64,000 nt of DNA. Source: Nautilus pompilius. Taxonomy: Eukaryota > Mollusca > Cephalopoda > Nautilida > Nautilidae. Where the stretch lies: NCBI GenBank assembly GCA_018389105.1, contig JACATO010002128.1, positions 248,001 to 312,000 on the forward strand, in the 5' to 3' direction. Every line of letters starts with the position of its first letter. Position 1 is the first letter of the stretch. Below the pieces are notes generated by a model. It had not been told where the DNA came from, made no database searches, and saw only the letters and a list, made by a program, of their open reading frames with translations. Positions 1 to 13,800 of the stretch are shown piece by piece. A program made the position numbers and the translations under genes.

Positions 1-1618
1 GATCCCTATATTTGGACCCCCACTAAAGTATGTCTCCTTGAATTAGCAGAAATTAGCAGTGTGCCTACAAACACTCGGCGTCGATTTACGTGCCAATATC
101 GGAAGAGAAAAAAAAAATAACAAACACGCAGAAGGGAATGCAGTAATTGGATTTCTGCTTCTTCTTCTTCTTTTTCTAGCGGTGAGATGCGACGGTCGGT
201 TGGTGTTTACCTGGTTGTTTACCTACAAGACAAACATGACGGTTTTGACCAGCCCCATCACCTGCTCGCGAGTGCTTTCAGACTGCCGGGTTAGTTAGTG
301 GATATCACCGTGCCTCTTTTCCACCGCGGGGCAGTAAATCAGAACACTAAAGCAGAACCGGCACATTTTGGACTCTCGCATCGGACGATCTTCCCAAATA
401 GCATCAAATCGGAAAAGTCTGGTATTTTTCAGGAATAGCGAGGGCGGCAGACAAGGAAGGTATACAAATCCCTGCTATATCATGTTTTCAAAAAAACAGT
501 AAATAAGGTAGGCGCCAGATATTTTTTAAAACACCTGTATTGTTAAAGTCAGCTTTTGGTTTTATTTCCTTTTTAAAGGCGCACGCTTGTACAGGGGCGA
601 AGCTGTTCTGTAACAGATATTTTGACTTACTTACGGTATTGTTAGTGACCGTCATGCTCGTCTAAAACACTAATCTTACCTTGATAACGCGGTCAGCGGT
701 TGTATTCCTACCGTACTGAAATATCCAAGTCTACTTTGCTGACTCCTGTTCCATCCAGGCTATCACCTGGCCGTGTTTCCTGGCCAGTTCCTGCTTCTTC
801 GCATCAGTGACTTCCTTTGACAGATAGCTCTCTAGTCGTTTATATTTCTTTCTTTTCTTCTCCGCTGCTGAAAATCTCTATCATGTCTTGAAATTGTTTC
901 CCCATAGCGCGTGGCACTAATTAAAACCGTTGTTTAATCCGTAACGACGTCAACTCTAAACGTAATTCCCACGTGGCATTCATTGTCTATGTTAATATAT
1001 ATAGAATTCACCTGTTCGCTCTGGTCAGCTGACAGCGAAGTCAGCCGGAGTTGCGTTTCTTCCAACACAGCATTATTATCTAAATATATAATTCAAAACG
1101 CAATACACTTGAAACAATGTTCTCTAATCGGCGAAAGGGCTAGAGTAGTGACGCGGGTTTTTGTCGTTGTTATGGGCAGTTAGAGTTGTGTTAAAGACGC
1201 AGGAATACGAAATATTGGAGTAGGAGGTGAGCACGGTACGGAGAGAAGCTCATTGTCAGTGCCACCTGACGAGCAGAAAGATTGTTTAGTAAAACGGAAG
1301 TGAAGTGAAGAGCGCTTGAGAGACGGCGCAGCTGCGAAAGGCTGGAGGAGGGTCGACTCGCGTACACTCACGTGCTAACCCCGTCCGTTACAACAAAAAC
1401 ACGAAACAGGTGTTTTCGAGGGCAGGTAAACAGTAAGTTGTCCCTTTAGTTGTTTGCTTAATGATTTCTTTTTTTTTTTTTTTAAGTAAACAAAGAAGGT
1501 TTCGGCTCCAGTGCGAGATGCTGGAAGACAGCGGTTAGATGATGATGAGGAGAGAACTTAACGGAGTGGAGAAAAGAAGAGAGGGAAGGGGGGAATTAAG
1601 ATTCGCCCTATCGTAAAA
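1..1618. other. Noncoding stretch, no gene seen
   Basis: Only short open frames without family resemblance or supporting splice structure. I see nothing further to call. Confidence 0.5.
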
Positions 1619-1702
1619 CGACGAGGATGGGACTCTCGAACCCACGCGGGGAGACCCCAATGGATTAGCAGTCCATCGCCTTAACCACTCGGCCACCTCG
1701 TC
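1619..1702 (-). tRNA. tRNA-Ser (anticodon GCT)
   Basis: Decodes AGC/AGU serine codons. Read on the minus strand, the 7-bp acceptor stem (GACGAGG with CCTCGTC) closes, the anticodon loop is CTGCTAA (anticodon at 1667-1669), and a long variable arm (GGGG-TCT-CCCC) marks it as class II serine tRNA. The discriminator G at 1619 is followed directly by TTTT (1618-1615), a Pol III terminator, which argues for an active gene. Oddity: the T loop reads TTCGAGAGT, nine bases instead of seven, as if a CT dinucleotide had been duplicated around 1633-1636. Confidence 0.93.
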
Positions 1703-2877
1703 TGGTAAATCAGGTGCTAAACGATTCGATCGAAGGTTCAGGTGCTCGTAATGATGCACAGGTATTATTAGATCGCAGTTCTACGTTTTCCAAACAATCC
1801 GGTGTAGCACGGGTACTCAGACCGTGAAGATAGCTAGCCTCTCCAGCTCGAGTAAGCCCGTGACTGACTACTTCACCTCGTCCGTATCGGTAGAGGTCAC
1901 ATAGATTAAAACCGACCAAAAATGCTCGGCGTTTCCTCTGTCCCCCCCCCATCTCTCTCTCTCGCCCTCTACGCCACAGGATACAGATTTCCCAGCCCCG
2001 CCTCGAACGGGGAAAATTGATAAAACATTCATTCTTAAAGCGGTACAATCCCTCAAATCGCGGCGATTTGTTCCGGGGCTTCCGGTTCGACCCTGACCGT
2101 TGAATGCCATTTGTATGTATTAGAATTCGAGGATTTAGCTTTGTGTGATGATTCTGTAGTCGAGACCGGGCGGTTTCTCCAAACAAATCAGATCTCTATG
2201 AGAGGAATGGCCGAATTCAAGCACACCCCATAGAGCTCGGAAATCGTAATGAATAGGGAGCTGTGTAGCGATAGGGATCGATCATTCACTATATATATAT
2301 TTTTGTCAACCCGCTATATCTGCTATGATTCCGTCGAAGGTTAATAGCTTGGCTACCGGAACAAAACTGGGGCGGTCCCCGGTGTACGATGGACGCCGGC
2401 AAGGTGTCAGAAGCGAGAAGCTAACGAAATTCATGGAACACCGCCTCAGGCCGATGTAAATGCTTCTTTACTTTAATGGGTGATTCCTGGAATTCTGGCT
2501 GTTAGGGTTGGCGTCCCTTCATTTTTTTAATACCCCCCCAATACACACACATCATGTCTACTTCATCTTTACAATCAGCCCAGTTAATCAAGCAAAGCTC
2601 TTAAGAGCTAACTTCTCTCAACTGTGAGTCAAAAGGGCAAATATTCGCCGAACCGCCTCGCGCGCCTTCCTCTCTCTGTCTCCGCAAACAGTGGAGAGAC
2701 CGGGAATCCGCACGTCCGCCGACAGAGACATTTCTGGAAATTTATTTTAGGTAGCCGATGACGTCCTCGCCTTTTGTTGTTGTTGTTTCCTGTCCCTTCT
2801 TTTGGAATCCGGCCACCGCTCCCTTTTCTTCTTTCAGCTCTGCCTCCGGGGCAAACCGCACGAACGACCAGGTAACG
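1703..2877. other. Spacer upstream of gene A
   Basis: No gene recognised. Overlapping minus-strand frames at 1710-2186 have no family resemblance. The promoter and 5' UTR of gene A should lie in the right part. An in-frame ATG at 2758 exists, but starting there would place the signal peptide about 40 residues inside the protein. Confidence 0.45.
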
Positions 2878-2929
2878 ATGCGGCTGATTTTTCCGATCCC
2901 CGTGCTGGGTGCAATGTTTCTGATTACAG
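2878..2929 (+). CDS. Gene A exon 1: start codon and signal peptide
   Basis: ATG at 2878 begins MRLIFPIPVLGAMFLIT, a short basic start followed by a hydrophobic core, typical of a secretory signal. Donor GTAGGT follows at 2930 after one base of a split codon (phase 1). I chose this ATG over the in-frame one at 2758 because it places the hydrophobic core at the N terminus. Confidence 0.72.
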
Positions 2930-5900
2930 GTAGGTTTATTTTACGTGTTTGACAGTCAGTCGTAGTCAGCCACACCGGGATCAGCTACCACGGCGCCATT
3001 CTTAACGACCTAGACGACGACGACGGAGAGCGAGGGGTTAGCGTCATTTTGACATCACTGTACAAAGATTACAGCTCTGAGTCTGCGGGTATCGTTAAGA
3101 AATTTACACAGACGTACGTTCACAGTTGCAGATTTTGTATTAACGCTTTTTTCTTGGGGTAAAGTCACAATTAGGTTTTTTCGTTTGCTGACGGTAGGTT
3201 CCAGGGGTTCTGAACTGAAATTCGACAACGTAAGGGTGTGCAGGCAACATTGTATGTCCAGTTCCTCTTCTAGACTGATGTCGACCATGCCTGGAATTTG
3301 AAGAGGACAACATTTCATTCCCAACCTTCTGACAATGCTAATCTGACATAAGAAGGCAAAACTATGCCAATACACTCGGCTGGACATCTGAATCTCAATC
3401 GGCATGGTTCAGGCCTTTCAGCAGCTAACAACATCCCTGTACACAGGATACGATGTATACGCCAGTCAATAAGTTGTACACTTCGAGCCTGTTCTATAAC
3501 AACGAGTGGCTATATTAGGCACTGACATATTAGTACCCTGACGTCATTTGACGTTACGCCATCTGGAGACATTATAATGTCCAGAGTGAACTAGCATGAG
3601 ATAAATAATGTCCCGTTTACTGTAGTTCGAAATGAAGAGCGGTTAAGAAAACATATAAATTTTGTAATTTTTCTCTGCGCTAAAACGTTACAAACCTCCA
3701 TCTTCTCTTTAGATTTGAAAACTTTAAATGAAGATTCGGCTTCTCGGCTGTAGGCCACGTGGTAACCACGTGATGATGGCAGGTGGCTAAACTACTCGGC
3801 GTCGAAACCAAAGACTGGCCTCATTGCTTGAAATGCGAGTCACGTGATGTATTAAATAGCCGCAAATGTAGGGATCATATGCATTTTAGTTTTATAGGCT
3901 GTTCAACTCAGATCTTAAACACCGTTTTGCGGCCCCTCCCCCCACAGTTAAAACACGAGGAGACAAAACGTAAATTAGCTAAATTATAGCTTTGGTAATT
4001 AGATTCATCTGTTTGCTTGTATAAATAAATTGGATTCTCCAGCATAAAATTCTGGTGTACCTACATACTGGAATCTGTTCTCCTATTGTGCCACTCTGGA
4101 AAAGAGTCCGCTCACACGCGCAGGCTGACTACGAGGTTCCAAGACGGAGATTGGCCGGAAAGGTGTGGTGAACTCGACAGACCGATGTCGTCGTCACCCA
4201 GCCGAGCTCAGAGGTGCCTTTGTTGGCCTGACGCCCTGCCCACGCCCACGTCTGCGCCGCCGGACAAATTATTTTTTTTGTTAAAAAAAAACACAAACAA
4301 ACTCGAGAGCAGAAACAGCCCGATATTGGTCCTGAAGATCTGCCAGTACGCGTCTGCATTTCCCTCTCTTTCGCCCGTTTCCGATTCCCCTAAGGAGCGG
4401 CTGGCTTCAGGCCAGAATCACTTCCTCTCGCCCCCTCGTGACCTTGGCAGGAAAGCTGACGTCACACCGATGAATCATCCTCAGGCTCGCCTACGTCATC
4501 ACTTCGGGATACCCGACCCAGCTCCCGGTTGGCCGCTATCATTCGTCAGATCGCGGAAAACCTGGCCTACGGTTAGGCCACATCTGACTTTTACGCCTGA
4601 ATCGGTTCACCGGCAACAAGTATGATAAGGTCGGGCTGCAGATGCAGCGCCTACCAGGCGAGGAAAGCCGACCCGACCCACTTCGACAACAGCAGCAGCT
4701 GAACCATTTAGATCGAAATGGCTACCCGCTGTGATCGCTATCTCTGCACGGCTCGTCTGTCCTCGAGCGAGTGTTATCGTTCCTTTACCGAACGTATTTA
4801 ATTGGTGCTCTTCCTCTCTTGTGTGCCCCCGCCCGTATAGTAAAAGTGAAAATAAAGTCTGGACCCTTACACATCTTCTCTCCCCCTTTCCCGATGTAAT
4901 TCTTCTAGTTGCCCGCACAAATTATGCTAAACAGACACCGGGCAGCCATTCTCGGCCTTCCCTGTTAGCGACTTATCTTCCTTCACCTGGCCAGACCGGC
5001 ACCGGAGTTTAATACACCCACCTACACAGCGAGATGCTCGGCTACCTGTGGCCGCTGTTGGACGCCACTAGAATTCTTTATGTTTAGCTGGTGAAGAAGA
5101 GCGGGACGAGAAGAAACTCTGTGTGCCAGAAACCTGTCTCCACCGGAATAACCCGGCCGATTGTTACTTTATACATTTTTCTTTCTAAAAAAGGTCAAAA
5201 GAACCAGAAACGTTTTCTTAGGATGCACTGTTATCTTTCTTTTTTTTATACCTCAAAGGAAATCAGACAGTACCTTCTATTGTTACATCTACTCGGATAA
5301 GAACCCGAGAGCTTTCTGTTTTCTTTCATGAAACTTTTCGGTAGTTTCTCTGCTATTTGTTTTTGATTCATTGCTTCCTACTATTCAATCTGGTGGATGA
5401 TAAGTTAAAGCGTATTGATAATGTATAGGGAACGTTCTCTCCTTGAATGCCAGACCACAGGCTCAGTTGGGGGTAGAGTTGTCCAACTACCGATGGTGCC
5501 CAGCCTTTGTGACCCTGACCCATTTCTGCTCTTTTACCATTATTGTTTCTTTTCAAAATGGTTTTCAGGCAGTAACATGACTCCTAACAATGGTAAGAGA
5601 TACTAGCTTATCTCGGATGCTGAGACGGCAGAATATTGCCACCTGTGGCGGTGTTAAGCGCCGATTTCTTGAGCTTCTCCCCCGTTATGTTATAGTCATC
5701 TTCAGACCACGCATCCACGTCTCTCTCTCTCTCTCTCTAGGGAATTTAAGTGTTGAGATCAGAATATCAGTATCAGTATAATGACTATCCATTGGAGAGA
5801 CGCCATATTCTTTTTGGCATTCTGCCGTTCAATTAGTCTAAATTCTCTGCGTATAAAATGAAACTCGGGGACTGTGGTAGAACCTCCTGTCTCTTGATCC

Positions 5901-7808
5901 TGCTCCAGTCATGAGAAATAGCCTTGGATCTCAGATAACTCTGTCTTTATACAAAACATTAGTAAACTTGGAATTATGAGATTGGTTCGCTGAAAGTTCA
6001 ATAAAGTGCAGCATATTTGCGCCGTGACATTCTGTCCAATTTTAGGTAGAGTTTCAAAGTTGTGAACAATTTTCTCTCCTGCTTGGAGAACAACGGATAA
6101 AAAACTAACTCTACTCGGCGCACAACGGGATGTGTAGTTTGAATCCAAATATCACTCCCCTCACAATAGGTAATCTTACTTTGTTTAATTATTTATTAAC
6201 TTTGCATAAATAATACCATAATCCGTAAATGTATTCAACAGGAAGACTGCGACAACTTTACGTAGGTCTGTCAATAAATATCCGCTAAATACTCAGGGTG
6301 CGGGAATCCTTTTCTTAACTTTAAAAGAGTAATATATATAGACAATTATATTTTAATCTTTACTAAAACTTCATTTTGTTTTAAATAGCTCTAAAGTATA
6401 TGTGAACGCCCCCCTTGGGCACTATCGGGGCCGTTCGAATGTGATGGGCAAACGACGAAGAAGCAGAAACTGTCACAGTCCGACAGGTGCAGATAGCGTG
6501 AATAAAGGAACACCACTTTTGTGAAATTCTCCTAATTATCTACCTTCCGTACAGGTGTTATTGAGTTGTTGCTCATATGGTTAGTGGTTAACTTGTCTTC
6601 TTTTTAGCTGTTTGATCCACAATCAATTCTCACCCCACACAAATAAATACCCAAACTAGATGTACCATGGACATTATTAGATCTAAAATGTATTTTCAAG
6701 TGTTTGTGTGTTTGTTTATTAGTGTTTCATGGCTGAACCATAAAAACTTGAGGCCCCAAGTTTGGGTGTAGCTATTACAGAATCTGGGTAAGGATTTAAG
6801 CTAATCCACATTGGTCCTGAAGGCCATGCCATCAAAGGCTGCTTGTCTAAAGCCTTACAGTCTACACTTAGTTCGCTGCACTCATTCAATAGGCAGCCTA
6901 GCAGCCTCAAATTATAATGAAGGTACCTCGGGATCAAAGGCAGGTTCCAAGGGTACCAGAGCCTGGCCTCAAAAGCCAACAAAGGCCAACTTTCAAGGTT
7001 CAGAGTTATTACAGCCTCAAGGCATCATTCAACTCAGAAGTGACCACAGGTTTCAATTTTTCAACAGTCAACCTTAAAGGCCATTTGAAAGCCATCAACA
7101 GTAGGTTTTGATATCATATACTGTATAACTTTGAAAACTAAGAATAAAAATTCATTTAGTAGTTTGCTACAGGTTTGCCATCGTCATATAAGCTAGCCCT
7201 GTATTAGTCAGGCATTTTTGCAGACTTCTAAACAAGTCAGCTGAAATAGCCATTATGCAATTTTAAAAAACCAATGTTTTTCTCATGATTCTCTTTTCCA
7301 AGATAAAAATAAACTGGGCTCTTATGGAACAAAGTTAAATTTAAGTGTACAGCTTATAGAATGCTAAGAAATATATCATTAGCCTCAATTCAATGTTCAT
7401 TCGATGATTGTGTGTTTAAACAAATAAAATTTCTGTTTTTAAAATTGGTATAAAGCCATTTTTTCCCGCACAGCGCCAGGGATACCCAGCTGGTGTTAAA
7501 TAATATCCGACGATTAGAATTTCTGCATTAAGAACGTTTCGCTAACTTCATGCTTCTACGATACCTGTAATATCAGATTTCGATCAGCTGCTAACACCTT
7601 CAATAAGTCTGTGCGCGACCCTTGTTTGCTCTCTTTCATTGATACAATGCTCTCTTCTGAATCAGAGAGAGAGATGGAGAGAGATGGAGGAGGAGAGAGA
7701 GAGAGAGATGGAGAGAGCGAGATGGAGAGAGATGGAGAGAGAGAGATGGAGAGAGAGAGATGGAGAGAGATGGAGAGAGACGAGAGGATGGAGAGGGAGG
7801 GAGAGGGC

Positions 7809-7854
<46 letters not shown>

Positions 7855-7866
7855 AGAGAGAGAGCG

Positions 7867-7897
<31 letters not shown>

Positions 7898-10800
7898 TTC
7901 CATAATTTTGTAATTAATTTCTCTCTGAAAAAAAATATACTCACAGACGTTTGCTCTTATCCAGACAGTGGTTTTTATAACAGGAAAATAGTTTACTTCT
8001 AAATATATTCGCTCGTTAATGGGTCCCTGCTAAGTATGTTTTACATCCGGAGAAAATCCCATCTGGAAGGAACAAAACGGCTGTGGGAACTAGAAGAGAA
8101 TTCAGCTCACCTATCAAGGGAAATTCTGAAGCGATTATTACCGAAATAACTAACTGCTAAGTAGAAATCCGCGGTACATCAAAGAAAGTAAGTAATTGAG
8201 AGAGAGACCAATAACAAAGGTAGAAAGGCAGTCTTCTGGATGGATGAATTTGAATTTATCGGTAGAAACAAATAGAACTGTTAATCAACAAACGTTTGTG
8301 TGGGGAAAACACTCGGCTCTGACAGGTAGAGAAAGAAATCTGTTCTTGAATATAAGCAAAGAATAAACCTTGAGTTTTTGAATGGCATTTACCTAATAAA
8401 CCGTCTCACACCTGTTATTCATAACTGAAATAATCGCGAGATGTTTTTTCTGTCTCTCTGTACTGACGTCATCTCTCTCTGTACTGACGTCATCTCTCTC
8501 TCTGTACTGACGTCATCTCGCTCTCTCTGTACTGACGTTATCTCTCGCTCTCTCTGTACTGACGTTATCTCTCGCTCTCTTTCTCTCTCTAATAATAAGT
8601 AATCTTTCTTTAGTTTCAGGTTTCACCACCATCAGAGCAGGCTCCACGTGCGATCTAGCACGCGCCGATACATGCATAGATAAGTTTCAAAAACATGTGG
8701 ATGCCCTATCTGGTTCAGTCTCCTCCCTTGATCTTAAAAACACTGAAGAAATCGGCTCCTTATGCGCGTGAGTTCATTTACGTCTATTCTGTTGTTGTTC
8801 ACGGGTCGTTATTCAAAATCAAGTATTGAATACTCGTTTTAATAGTAAATATATCCATAAACTCTAAGAATATTAACCGTCGCATATATGGCAGATCGGC
8901 GCCGTATCTGAACATGGTCGGAGTGGTTATAAATGTGTTAACGTTACCACTATTATGTTACTACTTCTGTTGCCAGCCCCCCCCCATGGATACTTTTCTT
9001 ACAATCTACCTTCACTATATTCCGCTCTCACATCACAACAGAAGTGACGTCATCGCGTTTCCGCTCTGACGTGGCGGAAATATAGCGGCCTTCCGGATGC
9101 ATCTTGGTGCTATCTAACCGCTTGTGGTAATACGACATACGCGCATGCGTGCCAGCGGGCGTGATGACAGATACAGAAGAAGGCGAGGCTTCCATAACGA
9201 GGCTTTCTTTCCAAGGTATAAATAAGTGAGACAGGTTGGTTGTACCTTTTGCCGTGTTGATTTGATCATCCGGATAAATGAATTATCTTTAATTTTGCGA
9301 TGGCGTAAATATTAGGGGGGGGCGGGCAGTAAGATGGCGGGCAGCGGGTACCACTTCAAAAGGTCGGGTCACAGGCGACCCGGACTAATGGCGGCGTGTT
9401 CTCTTCTCCTCTGAGCCCAACACCACCTTCAAACCCAGTCTCTTCGGCCCACTCTCGGGTGTGGAAGCAGCAGTGCCATGGTGTTGGTTGCAATCTGGCA
9501 CGGCGGGAAGGCGAGATTGGCGTTAGTCGAAGGACACCTCGATTCTGCGTGTACGGACAAGCGTTTGGTTGAGACTGTTGAGCAGGTTTATGATGCGGAT
9601 CTACAGACGACGGAATAATCCGCACCCACACGCTCCGTGGACGTCGTTCATCCGAAATGGCGGTGGGTTCCGGCTTATAAGAGGATCTGATGTCGGTTTC
9701 TCGTTCTCACCGACTCCAGTTCTAATACTGGCAGTAATTAAGCGGTAGATCTCTAATCGCCCACCCCACCACCAGCTGTAGCCTGGTTTAGCCTCTTATC
9801 TGCGACCTAATCGTTTGCATTATCGTAACTTTTTTTTGTTGTTTTGCACCTGGTTAAAGCTGAAGCTGAACGTTCTCTCGCGGGCTGGTTGTTGTATACA
9901 AATGCAGGTAAATCCGTTTAATTATTTAGAAGCAACTCCAACGTCTAATAATTGTTTGGTTTCTTCAAATTGTTTTCTGTTCAAATTAAGATAATTTCTT
10001 CGACTGCCACCGGTCTATTATTGTTATTTTTTCTTTCTTTTAATGGTAAACATAGATAAGCCCTAACCCGGACAGGTAAACTAACGATTGCTTTCTTTTT
10101 TTTTTGGTTTTTTTCGACAGCAAAGCGCTTACTGGGACTAACTTCACGAAGTGCTACATAGATTCTACATCCGGTTGCGACGAAGTTGTGGACCGGCGAT
10201 TTGTGACGGAATGGAGTCCGGTTCAGAACCAACTGTTTCAGCTCTGTGAGAAATGTGAGTACTTCCGTCGAGAAGAAACCTGTTGACGTTGCCTTTATAC
10301 AGCATAACGTATTTCGGGTATACGCCTCGACCCTCGATCTGTCTCGCCTGGATTTTAGTCTGCCTACGGTTATTGACGCTAAGAGCAGAAACTGCAAATT
10401 TGCTCAGATTCCAGCACTGGTCACGTGTCAGGAAGTGCTCTTTTTCTGGCGCTAGAGTTTTTAATAGGTGGAATAAATAATCGAAAAGTGTGGTTAGTCA
10501 ATAGACCACCGGGGCCATATGGCGAGGAGTAAATTGCTAGATCACCAGTAATTTCTAATTAAAGGTGTAGATGAAGCTATCTATAATCGACCTCATATGC
10601 TTTGATCTACAATTTCAGCCTCATCTATAAGTTTATTTAAGAATTACCAGTAATGCAACAACTGGCCCCGGTGGTGTGCCCTATTAATCAAATTAAGAAC
10701 TGTATTGATGGCCAGACCTCGTTTGCTGATGAAAAAGATCTCTTACACGTGATAAGTTAAACATGGTAATCAGCTAAGCGCCATGTCAGATTCTAACCGA

Positions 10801-13800
10801 GGTAAAAACGTCTCGACTGTCAAAACATTATCTCTGGTTTGAGTGTTGCCGACAGTCTCTTTTCACCTAGATGCTTTCTGGTACTGGTCAGCCAAGTAAA
10901 TAAGTAACCTCCGAGAAGCTGGTGTCGCTAGAAGTATCCACGGATGATTTAACATTAGCACTCTCTCTCTCTCTGATGACGTCATTATCTCTGTGTACTG
11001 ACGTCACATCTCTCATCCTCTGTAATGACATCATCTCTCTGTCTCTCTCAGTCTTTCTCTCTTGCATCGATTCGCTGGAGGTCAGTAGTTGCTATTTTTA
11101 TGCCTTTTAACATTTTGTTTTCCCCCCCCGAAGATCGATAGGTAATGATCAGCTTATCTAAGACATCGCGGAACAAGTCCGACATTGGCTCAAGTGGTGG
11201 TTTTCCAACTTACTGACCTTCTGCGTGGTTTGCCAAAAGTGATGAGTTACCAGTTTTTACGTGATTATAATTTATTTTCCTGCCCTGGTGCATTACAAGG
11301 TACCCGAGTACCCGTAATAAACTCCATACTTAAAGGAAAATTACTGCTACAGGCTCCCTATTTAATCGATCAGTGATGGCACGCTCAGGCTGCAACAAAA
11401 AGTTCAGTGTTCTTTCACGTCTAGTAATGCATGACCAGGGATGGCGATTTCGGCGGTAGTTCTGGTAAAACAACAACAACAACAACAGTATTTTGTTGTC
11501 AATCAGCTGTCACTCCGAGTTTTTGTTTTGTCCACATCCGATGAGCAAAGACGAACTAATTCCCCCTGACTCGACGTATTCACACCTAAAAATAAAGTGC
11601 GCTAGGCAAAACTTTCCTGAACTACGTAAATGTCTTGTAATGGTCCTTTATGACAGTCATTAAAGACAAAGCTAAACGGAATATGTATACATTGTATGCT
11701 TGCTGTGATTCTTCCCGCATCCAAAAACTCTAATCGTTTCAAAACCCGCATTTCTCTTTATCTTCATCGTTTCTAACCTATAATCTCTTACTCTTATTCT
11801 CTTTTACCTTCATCATTACTAAGCCCATATCTTGCTTCAATCTCCAGACTAGCCTATTGAAATAATTCGACGAACTGCACCTGATGCAACTTAAATTTGA
11901 ATATGACAGAAAATGATGCCTACAGCAGGTGTTCTTTGGTTAGATAAAAGGATGTACATAATTTCTACGTATAAGAACTATGAAAGAAACGATTTTAGCG
12001 TGTGAGTTCCGATCACAGGACTGGACTGAGATGATGACCAATATTTCTCAAGAGCAAAGGATCTTCGGAGAGAAAGGGGAGTCAGCAGTACAGAATATAA
12101 CTGTGAACTTTTCAAAGCAGCTAAGCGTCTGGAATGGTCAGCGTGGACTCCAAATTTAAGTTCAATTGAACAGATTTTGCAAGAACGTGAAGCAAAGAAT
12201 GAACGAGTATATATATTATATATACAAGGGTGATTGAAAAGTAACTCCCTATTTTAAAATACTTATAATTTATCCTATTATTGTAATATTTTTCTCAATT
12301 TTTTTGTGTATGTTCCATGATGTATGGGAGCAAGTCTACTCTACCAAACCAACAACTTTGGAAGAACTTGAAGGGCGAATACGAGAAGTTATGTCTTCCA
12401 TCCCACAAGAGTTCCTTGTGAAATCAGTTGACGCGGTTCCCAGGCGGCTTGAGAAGCTGGTGGCGAATGCTGGCGCCCATATCGAATTTTAAATAAAACT
12501 CCATGCTATGCACTTTCTTATCATATTCATTTCTTGTAAGAATTGCAGTTCAGAAATAAATTACAAGTAATTAATAATAGGGAGTTACTTTTCAATCATC
12601 CTGTATATATATATAATATCAGAGTCAGTTAGAAGGAATATCACTGTCAAAGAATGAAAGACAGCTACTACAGAATATTGCAATTTCCTTCAAGCTAGAA
12701 CATTCGAAAGCTGTCATACAGGTTTAGAATAGTCATCTTAGTAAACCCCACCACTATAAAGATGTAGTTATATAACGGTAAATATCGGTGTTCAGCAAGA
12801 TTTGATGGAACATATTTGGCAGAAACGGTCATACTGCTTTCAAAAATTACTGAGAGTTTTTATCCTTGTATGTGGAAACATCAACTGACACCTAATTCAA
12901 ACAGGTGGGGTTCCTTCAGTTAACTGTTTCATTCCATGACCTTCTCATGTCTGCTGTTTTGCAATAACCTCGTGATGGTGAATCAAGATTTATGCATTAA
13001 AAATAGAAATTTCCCTGCCTTCTTTTTCTGCAGCGTGTCCCGGTTTCGTAAGCAGATCCTTGAACATCACCAAATGCAGTCGTGGTATCCAAGGTAACGC
13101 CCAGCTGTCTTTCGACTCGAATCTTTTCTGCAGGTAATGTTTCTGCGCCGGCTGCCATCGATATCAGACCAGTAATATTTACCGCTTATTTATTTAGGGG
13201 CTTCGGCGAGAACTGAACAGTTTGCGATCTTCTCGCTCTTTCAGCTCCATGGACGAGACCCTGGTGTGCGCCTGGCGACACGCCGACCGCTGCGCCATCT
13301 TTCCGCTACTGGTGGACAACATATTTCCCCCGGGCTCGCGGGCCACTGCAAGATCCACTTGTAATGGAGGTATGTATTGTGCGCGTACGCAAATAGGTCA
13401 GGTATGTAAAGAAACACGAGAGCACAAAACTGAAATTATAGCGCGGAAATAAGTGGCGGCTCGCACAGGTGCGATACTAAATCAAACGGAAATTCCAAAA
13501 CCTGACAAGTTTCATTTCTAAGCAAAAGGGGAGAGAACTCGAAAGTTTAAGTGGAGCGAGGGAGTAATACCGTAGGAGACGGACAACCTACTGAGATGTT
13601 ATCGTTGGTTACCGCCTGGCCTACTGAAACAGCCGGAACCGACCGCTAGAGATGTTCGTAGACTCGTACTGAAGAAAGAGAGGGAAACAAATATGGTAAA
13701 CGCTCTGATATGTAAACCAGAGTCAATAGAAGTGGCAAAGAGATTAAGCACACAGAACAACAGAACCGTGCTACGCAACAATTAACTAACACCTAAAGGA

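Larger units (their letters stand above)
2930..8619 (+). other. Intron 1 of gene A
   Basis: A 5.7-kb intron. Frames at 3055-3405 (minus), 4086-4625 (plus) and 6719-6982 (minus) show no family resemblance or splice context. It holds the GA tract at 7665-7898 and the CRE-like array at 8451-8590. Nothing else recognised. Confidence 0.6.

Noticed and set aside
4086..4625. 179-codon plus-strand frame in intron 1 of gene A
   Set aside because: No family resemblance, poly-K run from an A tract, GC-rich background with few stops.
7556..7944. Ser/Leu and Glu/Arg-rich frames at the GA tract
   Set aside because: Pure products of (GA)n.
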